Notes under the pieces: model-generated
Told to the model about the DNA's origin: nothing
Seen by the model: the letters and a program-made list of their open reading frames with translations, nothing else
Database searches by the model: none
Shown here: piece by piece, positions 20,701 to 30,722 of the stretch
Layout: every line of letters begins with the position of its first letter
Numbering within the stretch: the stretch's first letter is position 1
Position numbers and translations under genes: made by a program
NCBI GenBank assembly: GCA_905221605.1
Contig: CAJNDS010002250.1
Coordinates: 131,001-195,000, forward strand
Length of the DNA stretch: 64,000 nt
Direction: 5' to 3'
From: Symbiodinium natans
Taxonomy: Eukaryota; Sar; Dinophyceae; Suessiales; Symbiodiniaceae

Positions 20701-23700
20701 TTCTTGATGTCCTCGAAGAAGTCCTGGACCCCATGCTGACTCAGGGTTCACTGGGATGCTTTCAGGCTTAGGGCTTAGGGCCAGGGTTTGAGTAGGGGTT
20801 TGTGTTCCGTGGCCATTGCCTGGCACTGGTCAAAGCCGCTACAGAACACCCCCTGCGTGTTCTTGCCTTGCAGGTGAGATGCATGAGAGGGGGGGGTCAG
20901 CAAGCACGGCGTATCAGTTCAGGGGGCCGTTTAGTAAATTCAGGGTGTCGACCACTTTTCTCCACACAACTTCTTTTACAAAGCCCGGTGCATCCAGCAA
21001 ACCCGACGAGCTACATCAAGGGACTTGACCGCGCCTTCGCGTGCCCTAAAGCGCTGAGAGAACACGCGCGGACCTCCAGGCCTATTCCTGCCGCCAGTTG
21101 ATTCAAAGACAAGCCCCCTTTCCATTCATTTTTCGGGGGTTGTCTTGGCACCTGTCTGGGCACCGTGGATACATATCTATAAGAGACAGATAGATAGATA
21201 GACATGCCGATTTCGGAAGTCGCTAAACCCTGAGCCTGAGTCTGAGCCCAAAACCTCAAACCCTAGCCTCTATAGGCCCTACACCCTAAACTCAAAGCCC
21301 TAAACCCTAAACCCTAAACCCTAAACCCCAAAACCCTAAACCCTACCAAACCATACGTCTATCAAGGGGAACCCGCAGTCCGCTCTCCTGCAGCTCCGGG
21401 TCGTCCTGCAACTTTGCGACAGCCTGCTGCGTCATCTTGGAGTACTCCTGACACTGTTTCGGGCTGTTGATAAGTTTAGGGCTTTAGGGTGTTAGGGTGT
21501 TGGGGTGTTAGGGTGTAGGGGTGTAAGGGTTCTAGGGTGTTCGGCTTTTCGGGTGTTAGGGTGTTAGGGTTTTAGGGTTTCAGGGTTCTGGGGTTTTAGG
21601 GTTTAGGGTGTTAGGGTATTGGGGTGTTAGGGTGTTAGGGTTTTAGGGTTTCAGGGTTCTGGGGTTTTAGGGTTTAGGGTGTTAGGGTATTGGGGTGTTC
21701 GGGTGTTAGGGTTTTAGGGTTTCAGGGTTCTGGGGTTTTAGGGTTTTAGGGTGTTAGGGTGTTAGGGTTTTAGGGTTTCAGGGTTCTGGGGTTTTAGGGT
21801 TTTAGGGTTTTACGAAGATGAGGGGTCAGGGAGTAGGGTTTATTAGGGTTCATGGTTTAGGGGGCTTCGGATGAGGGCACATGATGTAACATGTCGCATG
21901 TTGTCTGCGCTTCTTCCAGCTTGACACTAGCGGCACAGGCTTCCATGAAGGGTATGGCATGGACGGATGCGAAGAATCAGAGTTCTAGTAGGACCATGAA
22001 CGCACAGGGAGGGAAGCTACCCTTTTTACTGGTAACCCTAAACCCTAAACCCTAAACCCTAAACCTAAACCCTAAACCCTAAACCCTAAACACCCCTAGA
22101 CCCTCTTTAGAGGTCTTGACTCTACGTGGACCCTAAAAGCCCCCAAGGCACCAGCCGTCCAGGATCCCGTCATCCCAACCCAGCCTCGAGAGCCTTCTTC
22201 TTGGCAGGGTCCTGGGGTTCACTCGTGAGGCCCTAAAACAATAGATGTGAAAATCTCGATATAACAACATAATAGTATATTAGTATCGTAATATAAGAAG
22301 AAAACATCAACACAACAACATAATAGTATAATTATCATATCGCATTACAAGAATGCAATAATACATTGCAATATCCAGAATATATGATGACCCCAAAGCC
22401 CACAGCTCCCTGCAATGCGTGGCCAGTCCACGCGCTGAGGTGTTACAAGTGGTCTACGATTCGTATTTGGTTCGTTCCAAAAAAACTAAGTTCACCAAGT
22501 AATCTAACCAAGACTGAAAAGGAGCGCATTTTTTGGCGTCATGTGGCTTGTAAGGAGCCTACCCCCTGCAAGCGTTAAAAAGGGCATTCGTGCGCATCCT
22601 AGACAGCGGATTCCTTCTCTTTCGGGTTGTAAAGGTTTGCGATGAGGTTCCTGACTGTGGGATGGCCCGGAACCCTTCCAGATCGCGTAGCCCATGTGCC
22701 AGGGTCCTTCATCATGGCATCGACTTCGTCCTGAAGTTTCCTGAAGTAGGCTTTCTAGACCCCTCCCCCCCCCCAAGAAGGTCAGGTGGGGCGAAGTTGG
22801 GAGCAAGCAGACATGATCTGAAGCCCACAAAAAAAGCGAGGTGGGATTCCGAAGCCCCAAGACCCCAGGGGCCAAGCGAGAAAGCCCTACTACAAAACGG
22901 CCCTAGCCACCGAGACCCTCTCAAGGGAGATAGTTCCAGGGCCCGAAAAGCCCTCAAGCCATGTTTTTGCGCCAGGCATCTTCATCTTCTCGGGATCCTT
23001 TGCCAGCTCCTGGGCTCAACATTTTCTGGGGTTCCATAAAGGTTTAGGGTGTGTGGTCTACGACTTGAGGGAATTAAGGAAGGTTCCTGTAAACTACCCG
23101 ATGCTACTGCGGAGTGCTGAATTTTCAAGGGCCTGTACCTTCTGGATTCTAGATACTCAAGGGTCTGCGCTAAGAGCCAGCAAGTCAGGGTGTCACCATG
23201 CCCTCGTTCTCCCAAGCCGTAAACCCCTTGAGCACGCTCACGGGCGCAAGGAGGCGGTGACCACTCGGTTTTTTAAGGGGAGCCCTGAGGGAACTCAGAA
23301 GGGGCCCTCAGCCCTGGGGAAGGAGGCCTTGGGCAGGTCCCTAAACCCCAAACCCTCAACCCTGGGATCCCGGTCAATTAGATTCTGAAAGCGCCGGGCT
23401 AAGGGATCTCATGTTTACAAACCCACGAGTGCTGCGCAAACCAACCCAAATCTCAACCCCAAGCCGTGATCTCAGGCTTTTGGGGGTTTGGGGTTCGGGG
23501 GCCCTCAGCCCAACAACCTCAGAACCCTGCAGAAACCATAAACCCTGAACTGCGAACCCTAAACCCCAAATAAACCTCCGGCCCTAGCCCTGAAGCCTAA
23601 AGCCTAAAGCCTAAAGCCTAAAGCCCAAAGCCCAAAGCCTAAAGCCTAAAGCCTAAAGCCTAAAGCCTAAAGCCTAAAGCCTAAAGCCTAAAGCCTAAAG

Positions 23701-25712
23701 CCTAAAGCCTAAAGCCTAAAGCCTAAGCCTAAAGCCTAAAGCCTAAAGCCTAAAGCCTAAAGCCTAAAGCCTATACCCTAAACCCTAACCCTAAACCCTG
23801 ACCCCCGAACCCCGAACCCTGAAGGCCTCCAGCTGCTCGAGGTTGGCCCTGGGTTGCACAAGCAAGTTGGCAGGTTTGGGGTTTGAGGGCTTTCGGTTCT
23901 CAGGGTTCAGGGGCTAAGTTTGGATTTTTTCGGGTTTCGGGTTTCGGGTTTAGGGTTTAGGGTTCAGGCTTCTAGGAGAAGAGGGTTCAACCTTGGGGTT
24001 CTTAAGGGAGCACCTTTGATACGCAAAGGTGCTACATCCTCAACCCCCGCTTCATGGATTCATGGAGGCTTCGAAGGTTCTGGGTTTGCCTATGTCTCTG
24101 CGAACGGTCCCCTAAACAAGAAACCTTAAGCCTCGACCTTCCGAGGGAGGTGCCATCTCTCTCAGGTATACGGGGGGCGAGCCATGCTTAAAAAACAACA
24201 TCGCGACATGAGGCATCGGCGAGACTCATCCCTGATGTTTGAACCTCTTTTTTGCAGGGCACCTTCTCCATAGTGCCCGTATAGACAGGGACCGACACCA
24301 ACAAAAGCGCAGCACTGAATCAGGCTCTCAAACAGCTCCCACCTACTTTCATGTTTGAAACATGGCGGGGTACGAACCCTAAAGAAACAACCCGCCTTGA
24401 ATGACGCTCCATCGCCCATGCATTGCCCTAGTTGTGTTTTCAGGGTGCTGACTATGGCCCCCATCTCTCATTGCGACTTCCTGTCTGAAGGAGGCGAAGA
24501 TTTGGGATGTTCCTCCTTATACTCACAGTCCTCAATAGGGATTCTAGTACCCCCTACTAGTATTATCATCCCTACTACATCCCAACCCTAAACCCTAAAC
24601 CCTAAACCCTAAACCCTAAACCCTAAACCCTAAACCCTAAACCCTAAACCCTAAACCCTAAACCCCCAACCCTTAAAAAAAGCACCCCAAAGAAATCCGC
24701 GCAAACACGCCGGCAGGGCCCAGCCATCTCTCCCAGGGGTGAGGCATGCCTTCCCAAAGTCAGGTGGGCCGGGGGGTGGGGGGCACTTTAGGGTTTGAGG
24801 GTTTTAGGGTTTTAGGGTTTTAGGGTTTTAGGGTTTTAGGGCTTTAGGGCTTTAGGACTTTAGGGCTTTAGGGCTTTAGGGCTTTAGGGCTTTAGGGCTT
24901 TAGGGCTTAGGGCTTTAGGGTTTAAGGGTCGAAGGTTTGGGTTGAGGGTGAGTTGAAGGGTTTGGTGCTTAGTTTATTCATGGTTCAGCGTTGGTTTCAG
25001 GGATAAGGGTTGGAGGCTCGTGGCTATCATAAGGGGCGGACTCACCTCCCACCCTCAATCCAGAAACATCTTCAATATGACCTTAAGCAGTCAAGCCCGA
25101 AACAACAGTAAGACCCTGACACCCTTTGCATGATGGTCTGAGGCTTTCAACTGTGATTCAACTCCAGGGGCTTCGGCATCGACCTGGTCAACACTCCGTC
25201 AGCTTCTTTAGCCCCTTCTGCAGTCGGCTATCCAAAGCCTCCTCGATATGTCTCCTCATCAGACCCTCACTCGGAAAGGTGTGGTTGAAGCCCCCGGTTC
25301 AACCCTAAGAATTCACGCATTCCGGACCTGGCGCTGAGTCGTCCGGCCGGCGCACTGCCAGAGCCCTTAGTGCAGATGTGGGGGTTGATCACGAGCCCCC
25401 TCTGGTTGTTTTCGGTGGCTGAAAACCGAAACGGTCTAGAATGGCTTCGGGGGTGTGAATGAAGGTCTGAGGCTTGCCTGGTTTGAGGAACAGGATACAG
25501 GGGCAACTGGCAAGTATTTCCCAATATAGGGGTCCCGGGGTACCCATAGGATACCAAAGTCCCTATGATAGGAATATACATACTATACATACTGCCGAGC
25601 ACAGGCGAGCTTGACATCGAATCGAAGCCGCTTCTCGGTTGGCTGTGCTGAAGCAGGGCCATTGCTAGGTCTCAGCCCCGATTCTCCGAATCCGGCGAAT
25701 CTGGCGCTGCTC
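17648..25712 (-). CDS. STI1-like domain protein gene, multi-exon, span
   Basis: Twelve consecutive minus-strand exons connect in phase (25.27 to 17.65 kb), plus a likely one at 25.7 kb. The deduced protein has helical segments rich in Asp-Pro ('[11 protein letters not shown]', '[13 protein letters not shown]', '[10 protein letters not shown]'), then '[20 protein letters not shown]' and '[12 protein letters not shown]', the layout of STI1 (heat-shock chaperonin-binding) motifs in HOP, Hip and related co-chaperones. '[13 protein letters not shown]' follows, as in Hip-like proteins. Last comes '[18 protein letters not shown]' with '[15 protein letters not shown]', resembling a small domain (GL..PxLNGK) that I recall from algal proteins. 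A co-chaperone role is inferred from the motif only. Donors are mixed GT and GC. No start codon or confirmed stop was found. Confidence 0.7.
18006..18066 (-). CDS. STI1-like gene exon ([18 protein letters not shown])
   Basis: One nt plus 20 codons; acceptor ACAAG|G, GC donor AAG|GCGAGG. '[18 protein letters not shown]' has a Gly-Leu-x(3)-Pro-x-Leu-Asn-Gly motif. It joins in phase to both sides. Confidence 0.7.
18388..18449 (-). CDS. STI1-like gene exon ([13 protein letters not shown])
   Basis: Encodes '[20 protein letters not shown]', a Gly/Met/Pro linker also found in Hip and Hsp70-family C-termini. Acceptor GCTCAG; GC donor TACAA|GCAACT gives phase 2, which fits the next exon. Without that splice the frame runs to TGA at 18339, an alternative C-terminus. 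Confidence 0.68.
18575..18849 (+). pseudogene. DEK_C-like coding block, opposite strand, probably a fragment
   Basis: The plus strand reads '[20 protein letters not shown]' and then '[20 protein letters not shown]' without a break. This fits the DEK C-terminal (DEK_C) pattern: Thr/Ser-x(2)-x-Leu-Arg-x-x-Leu-x(3)-Leu-Gly...Lys-x-x-Ile. It lies inside an intron of the minus-strand STI1-like gene and directly before a tubulin fragment, so a displaced fragment is more likely than a live gene. It could also be an exon of a plus-strand gene. Confidence 0.45.
18839..18940 (+). pseudogene. Alpha-tubulin N-terminal fragment (degenerate)
   Basis: The plus strand encodes '[20 protein letters not shown]' and then '[13 protein letters not shown]', which align with alpha-tubulin residues of about 10-42: the Gln-x-Gly-Asn, Cys-Leu-Glu-His-Gly-Ile-x-Pro-Asp and Pro-Ser-Asp-Lys-Thr-Ile signatures. 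The Trp normally after the Cys is Arg, and the following Gly/Asp stretch is missing, so this reads as a decayed copy. It begins after GGGGAG, possibly a true exon boundary. Alpha-tubulin is the polymerising subunit of microtubules; this piece cannot be functional alone. Confidence 0.72.
19631..19740 (+). mobile_element. Family A foldback element
   Basis: Arms TTGGGATG...GTATACTAACAGCCC and CACTGTGAG-type GGACTGTGAGTATAAGGGGG, ending CCATCCCAA. A near-perfect hairpin of about 40-bp arms with a C-run expansion in the left arm. Confidence 0.78.
19836..19873 (-). CDS. STI1-like gene micro-exon ([12 protein letters not shown])
   Basis: 38 nt; acceptor CGCAG|GC, donor CGG|GTCCCA. The 2 leading nt complete the Gly codon left open by the previous exon. 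'[12 protein letters not shown]' would close the STI1-like unit. Confidence 0.66.
20654..20735 (-). CDS. STI1-like gene exon ([17 protein letters not shown])
   Basis: 27 codons plus 1 nt; acceptor GTCAG, donor CCAG|GTGAGG. '[20 protein letters not shown]' is the clearest STI1-like segment (Phe-x-Asp-Ile-x(3)-Gly-x(2)-Ala-x(2)-Lys-Tyr). Codon use is strongly GC-biased, as in an expressed gene. Confidence 0.8.
21373..21463 (-). CDS. STI1-like gene exon ([20 protein letters not shown])
   Basis: One nt plus 30 codons; acceptor CAACAG, donor CGG|GTTCCC. Includes '[19 protein letters not shown]'. The 'LQDDPEL' element precedes the 'FFEDIKKNG' block of the next exon, as in STI1-like domains. Confidence 0.75.
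21478..21815 (+). repeat. Higher-order repeat of telomere-like variants
   Basis: A block with the marker GGGTTTCAGGGTTCTGGGG recurs with starts 71, 71 and about 56 bp apart, so variant 7- and 8-mers have been amplified as a larger unit. It lies between STI1-like exons. Confidence 0.88.
22180..22211 (-). CDS. STI1-like gene micro-exon ([11 protein letters not shown])
   Basis: 32 nt between CCCCAG|G and CTGG|GTTGGG: '[10 protein letters not shown]' plus 2 nt. In-phase 0 and out-phase 2 both match the flanking exons. Confidence 0.66.
22263..22365. repeat. AT-rich tandem duplication, period 51
   Basis: Two copies beginning AACAACATAATAGTATA start at 22263 and 22314. The segment (about 22.23-22.38 kb) is strongly AT-rich in GC-rich surroundings and non-coding. 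Confidence 0.8.
22674..22740 (-). CDS. STI1-like gene exon ([16 protein letters not shown])
   Basis: One nt plus 22 codons; acceptor CTTCAG|G, donor AGG|GTTCCG. '[20 protein letters not shown]' again contains Met-x-x-Asp-Pro. Downstream sequence remains open to a stop at about 22.6 kb, so read-through could give an alternative end. Confidence 0.68.
22960..23009 (-). CDS. STI1-like gene exon ([17 protein letters not shown])
   Basis: 16 codons plus 2 nt; acceptor GCCCAG|G, GC donor ACATG|GCTTGA. '[17 protein letters not shown]' carries the Asp-Pro typical of STI1-type helices. The GC donor is the only choice that keeps the phase. Confidence 0.66.
23590..23773 (-). repeat. CCTAAAG heptamer array
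   Basis: About 25 near-identical units of a one-base variant of CCCTAAA, then a return to CCCTAAA. A locally expanded mutant unit. Confidence 0.94.
23818..23848 (-). CDS. STI1-like gene micro-exon ([10 protein letters not shown])
   Basis: Only 31 nt: 1 nt plus 10 codons, between CCCAG|G and AGG|GTTCGG. Both phases fit the neighbouring exons. It follows the CCTAAAG heptamer array in gene order, with the array on its downstream side. Confidence 0.62.
24502..24585 (+). mobile_element. Family A foldback element, internal right-arm loss
   Basis: Left arm TTGGGATGTTCCTCCTTATA is complete; the right arm keeps only ATCCC and CATCCCAA ends. It runs directly into an 11-unit CCCTAAA array. Confidence 0.65.
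24586..24665 (-). repeat. Interstitial CCCTAAA array
   Basis: About 11 perfect units directly following a family A element. Confidence 0.95.
24788..24925 (+). repeat. GGTTTTAG / GGCTTTAG octamer array
   Basis: Six GGGTTTTA units followed by about nine GGGCTTTA units; two sequential expansions of 8-bp variants. Confidence 0.92.
25195..25265 (-). CDS. STI1-like gene exon ([19 protein letters not shown])
   Basis: 23 codons plus 2 nt; acceptor GTGAG|G, donor GGA|GTGTTG. '[19 protein letters not shown]' is an amphipathic helix. Phase out 2 joins the 23.85 kb exon, which starts with 1 nt. Confidence 0.65.
25593..25712 (-). CDS. Exon upstream of the STI1-like chain
   Basis: Acceptor TTTTCAG|G and a strong donor, CA|GTATGT. 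120 nt open, including '[19 protein letters not shown]'. Phase out (2) does not match the next exon as modelled (in 0), so membership in the STI1-like gene is tentative. Confidence 0.5.
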
Positions 25713-26572
25713 CTGAAAATACACTTCTTATACCCTACCCCCCGATTTTGCCGGCCTGAGATCCACTGAGCTCCAAGCGACAAAACTGATGGACGGTGTC
25801 ACCGTCCATCTGCCTTTTGGAGCAGCTTGGGGCTCATGAGCGAAGGTGGATGAACACTAAAGAGCACCTGTGAACCGAAACTAACCTACGCTGGCACTCT
25901 CTTACACCTGCCTGAGCCCCCCCCAGGAACCCAAACCTACACCCGTCGGCCAAAATCGGTGCTTTAGCCCCGAACCCTAAACCTAGGATCGAGGGTTCTT
26001 GGGCCGAGGGCCCTGCAAGCAGCAACCTACAGTAATTTGTGAGGGGCACATGAGCCAAACAAATAGTTCATGTGTGTTGTTGCATGATCCCAGGCAGTTC
26101 TTAACATGAGTTGTTAACACCTACGATCTGATTCAGCGGTCTGTTTGGCATGATAGAGTCTTGAAGTTACCATCTGCAACGAGCACACTGATTCAACGAG
26201 CCACACAATTGCCCGGAATAACGGCCGCTTTGGGCAGAAACAACGCAAAGCCTCTGTCCTAGTTCAGGTTTCCTTTTCATGTGTGACGTGTACAGTTTGT
26301 ACTCAAGCGCCTTCTGGACAGGAGCCCCAGACCAGATGCAGCCTCGTTAGCATCCCCCGGTAAACCATACTTGGAGACTCGCGGGCAGCGCCAGGGCCGC
26401 TCTTGCTTTCTTTGTTTCTAATCTACTTTAGGTTCTTACTGCCCGAATTTTTATGACCACCCAAGAAAGTAGGCCCGAAACCCTAGACCCTAAACCTGCT
26501 GTTGACCCTACACCTGCTTGTGGCTCTAAACCCTAAACCCTAAACCCTAAGCCCTAAGCCCTAAACCCCCAC

Positions 26573-26654
26573 AGCAGCCCCTCGGGCCAACTGGGCGTCC
26601 GCGCCCAGCGCAGCGGCCGCCAAGGCCCAGGCGACGAACCCGGCGCATGAGCGC
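26573..26654 (-). CDS. Exon, Ala-rich (FVAWALAAAALGADAQL)
   Basis: Acceptor CTCAG|G; donor GCT|GTGGGG. One nt plus 27 codons read 'FVAWALAAAALGADAQLARG', a hydrophobic, Ala-rich helix (membrane segment or Trp-Ala helical repeat). Another frame is open. Gene assignment unknown. Confidence 0.42.
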
Positions 26655-28510
26655 CTGAGGAGTTTAGGGTTTGAGGGTTTGAGGGTTTAGGGTTTAGGGT
26701 TTGAGGGTTTGAGGGGTTTGAGGTTTGAGGGTTTGAGGGTTGTCGGGTTTGGTGTTGAGGGGCTTGGGTGTTCAGGATTCCGGGGTTTAGGGTTTGGGAA
26801 TTCAAGGGATCCTTCGTCAGGGCATGCGTGTGTTACGCTGTCAGCGTCTATGTTGGAGCTTCAGAGGTTGAGGGCTTTTGGGGTTTTGGAGTTTGTGGCT
26901 CCTTGATCCAGCTTGGGTTCCGGGTTCGATAGGGTTTAGGCACGACTCAGCCTTGGTTCAATCCACCGTCAGCCCCACCCCCCGCACCAGCCCCCTCACC
27001 GAAGCTCCCCCGCGCCCCAACCCCCCGCCCCCCTTTCCTCACTGGGCAGGCCGAGGCGGGTCACGAAGGCTTAAAGACTGTTCATAACCAGGAAGTAAGT
27101 ACAGGGTTTAGGGTCTCGTGTGATCGTCTTCAGCGTCGCTTCCCTTACGTGTCCTGCAAACAGCAGCTACTCTTGGCTTTGAGTCTGCTAGCACTGCGCA
27201 GGGGATCAGCTGCACCAACCCTCCCTTCCACGGCCTCTGACGCATGCTTGGCATGGCTAGATGTTGCCTGCAGTGTCGCCGCCCAGGTTCTAAAAAGGCT
27301 TGGGCCGAAAAACAGGTCCCAAGTGTGCAGATCTGGGCATGCCGACCCATCAAAAATGAAGCGGCGACAGGAGGAGGAGGAGGAGCAGCAGCAGCAGCAG
27401 TAGAGGCGTGGCGGCGATGCCAGTTCAGGAGCCATGTCCTCCAAAGCATGGCTAATACCTTTCTATGTTTGCTGGTCGTGACTCTTACTTACCATCCTTC
27501 CATGCACATTGGAACTGGCCGATCGCAGCTGCCTTTTCCCCGGCACGGGCAAGCTTCAATGTCAAGGGCCCAACCGGCCAGCCTCTACACCCGAGCCCTT
27601 GCCGCCTGTAAAGCCCTAAACCCATTTGGCGGTCTACGGAAATCAGGTACCCCAAGGAACCCTATTTTCGGAACCCACATTGACATTTGTGCAAGAATCT
27701 CGTGCACGTCGACATCAGCGAAGGCAGCCTTCAACCGCTTGCAACAGTAAACCCTGTATGCTTGCACCGTGAGTTCCCCCCCCCCATCTTCACCTCCCAA
27801 ACAAATTGAATCTTGCACTTAAATCTTAGGGAGGATCCCGGGGTTTTGCTGCTGCACGGGTGGGGCAAAGTTGCTTCTTGAGGAAAATGGGCCCCTGTCC
27901 CAGAACAAGCCCTCGGGTCTTGACTTGCCATTGTCGGTGTAGCTGTGCAGGTTGGTTTCAGGCTTCAAGGAAAAGAGCTCATCTGGGCTTCGGGTGTCAG
28001 GCACGTGACTTAAGGCTTCGGTTGCCGGAAGCTCCCTTTAAACGCGAAGACGAAAACCCTGAAGCCAGCATCGCGGCGTCACATTCGTCTCAGCTCCCAG
28101 TCCGTGTTCATGGCGCCTGCTCCCAGGACAAGGTTTTGGGTGCCTTGGGGTGGAGAGCTTTCGAGCCGCCACATGATGGATGCGTGCAGTTTGTGCCGGG
28201 CTTGGTTTTCCGAACTGGGGTAAATGATCTAAATCGAAGCATGGGCCTGTGCAAAAATACTAATCATCGCCTACCACTCTTACTCTTCGTCCTCAACCTC
28301 GGACACAGCGCGACATGCAACCTTGTGAGTCCTGTTAAACCTTCAGCCAAAACCAGCCGAAACCCCTAAATCTTCAACCCTACACCTCAACAACAAACAG
28401 ACAACTCCGATCCAGTTCGCTGCGTTCTGGTCTCCGCACATGGACAACTCCCCCAACTTGCCAGACACTGCCAACTGCCACATGGGCGACTCCCTCCTCC
28501 TATCATTACG

Positions 28511-28614
28511 GTTTAGGGTTTAGGGTTTAGGGTTTAGGGTTTAGGGTTTAGGGTTTAGGGTTTAGGGTTTAGGGTTTAGGGTTTAGGGTTTAGGGTTTAG
28601 GGTTTAGGGTTTAA
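28511..28614 (+). repeat. Longest interstitial TTTAGGG array
   Basis: About 15 consecutive near-perfect units; a CCCTAAA array in the opposite orientation follows at 28.81-28.89 kb. Confidence 0.95.
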
Positions 28615-28960
28615 GGTTCTATAGGCATACTTCAGCAGCCGGCTCAGCACTTAGGGTTTCTGATCGGAGTCAGGGTTGTGGATTCAGACGTGACTAGGTG
28701 CCCGGACCAGGCAACAGACCCTCGATCGTTACAGGCGGTGTGGGCCACCAAGAAACCCAACCGACAGCCGCCTCTTGCCCTTTGTCGAATGAGGATCTAG
28801 GTCTAGGTTGTTGCCCTAAACCCTAAACCCTAAACCCTAAACCCTAAACCCTAAAACCCTAAACCCTAAACTCTAAACCCTAAACCCTACACCCCAAGCC
28901 CTTAAATCCAGCCCCAAGCCAGCCGGCATCTTTGCATCGCGCACTGGCTTCGCGGCCACG

Positions 28961-29065
28961 AGAAGCCGCAGCTTCAAGGAGACAAGAGCACAGGCGACTA
29001 AGCACACACTTAGAGAAGCCGCAGCTTCAAGGAGACAAGAGCACAGGCGACTAAGCACACACTTA
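28961..29065. repeat. 53-bp tandem duplication
   Basis: Two practically identical copies starting AGAAGCCGCAGCTTCAAGG at 28961 and 29014. On minus each copy contains a potential acceptor (TGCTTAG) followed by coding-like sequence ('ACALVSLKLRLL'). Confidence 0.9.
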
Positions 29066-30722
29066 CTGCTGGTTAATTAGTTGGGAATGGGGGAATGGGT
29101 ATCTACTTAGCCCAATACGAAGAACCAGAACGCCAATTTGTTTGTGAAACTGGGGAGCTCCCCCAAATCAGGACGGGAACCGCGGCGCGGGGAGTGCCCA
29201 AGGACCTGAGGGGTTCGCTGCGGGATGAGTCTGGTTAAGAGAAGAAGCTAAGGTACTAACACACCTATAACATTGCGCCCTACTTCTCGCTGCCCATGAA
29301 CCTTCAAACCTGAAAACCGCCCTAAACCTGCAAGCCCGCAATCAAGGGCTTTTGGGGGACCACGGTTTGCAACTGGCTTCGAAAATCCACGTCGCGCCGG
29401 GGCATCGCCACGCGAGAAGCTAGGGGCTTACTACCGAACCCCCTCCCCTCCGCACCCCAATCGGAGTCCTGCGCGCCAAGAGGTGGTCTCCGAAGCTCAA
29501 AACACGCAAACCCCAACCCCAGGCTTCCCATGATGGATCTCAGCTCCCGAAGACCCCTTGAGTCCCCATGATTCCGAACCACGCGCGGACCTCAACCCGA
29601 AAAACACATGCAAGAAGCTGGTATAACTTCTAAGGGGCCAAGGGTTTAAGCTCTGGGGCTCAGAGCTCAGGGTCTGAGGATCAGGATTTCAATCTTGCAC
29701 CCGAATCCGTCAACAACCCCTGAACCTGGATATCTCGGCCTTTAAAGCCCAAGGGACCCTCATCTCCGTAACTGTACTTCTCCACGCCTTTTACCTCGGG
29801 CACGGCTTTGTGCAGGGCTGTTGAGTCAAGCACCGAAGACGTGCTTCAACCCGATTCACACAACCCTCGAAAGCCTGACGTGACCTGAACCCCAACCTAC
29901 TTCGGCCTGACATTCCCCAACAGAAGCAGAACGTGAGCTACAACAAGCCACAAGGGTTTAGGGTGTAGGGTTTCGGGTTTAAGGCTCAGGGTTTAGTTTA
30001 GGGTTATAATTATAATCAAAGAGCGCAAGCTATAAAAAATCATAGAATGCGACCGCGGCACCTCGGCAATGCCCAGCTGGGGCTCTTGCTGGGTGGGATC
30101 AGAATGCTTCCTGGCAGCTCTGTGGCGCTGTGGCTTGGGTGATAGGGCGCGCTCAAGAAGCTTGAGGCGTTGGGATGTAAGCAAGGTTTAGGGTTTCGTG
30201 AACCCTAAACCGAATCCCTGAACCCTGAACTTGAAACACAGACAACTTCGAAGCTTGATGCAGGGCACAGCTTGATCACCACAGACTGGCGGCCAGAAGT
30301 CACCTTGGGCTTTGCGGGGCTTTCGGGCTTCAGGGTTGGGGTTAGATTTGCAGGCTTGGAGCTAAGGCACAGGAGTTTAGGGTTTAGGGTTTAGGCTTAG
30401 GGTTTTAGGGCTTAGTTTTTGGGGCGCACGCCGACACCCTACCATATAGGATTCCGAGACCCGGCTAGGGTGCACCAGCTGCCTCTGGATGTTTGAGGAG
30501 TTCGGATCTCTGTTTCAGCGTGTGACCTTTTAAAACACGGTCTAGGGTGCAGACAGTGCAGGGTTTGGGGCACCTCAACCCGGAGATTACCAGAGCCCGT
30601 ACATTTGCAAAAACAACAACCCTAAACTTGTGGTGCTGAAGGGGTAGGTGTTTTGGGATTGTGGGGTACAAAAGAGGACTCGGAGGTTCACCGGAGTCGC
30701 TGCCTACGATCTCATACGGGAG

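Larger units (their letters stand above)
26900..30700. other. Region without a connected gene model
   Basis: Holds long but conflicting open frames on both strands at 27.1-27.8 kb (with a GAG/CAG run near 27.37 kb), coding-like stretches at 28.0-28.3 (plus) and 30.05-30.18 kb (minus, 'LTSQRLKLLERALSPKPQRH'), telomere-like arrays and the 53-bp duplication. I could not connect exons here. Confidence 0.4.

Noticed and set aside
23590-23773. CRISPR array
   Set aside because: Units are 7 bp with no spacers; it is a simple tandem repeat.
27149-27403. Plus ORF with a hydrophobic start and a Glu/Gln-rich tail
   Set aside because: It begins at a non-ATG codon, the tail comes from a GAG/CAG microsatellite, and the minus strand is equally open.
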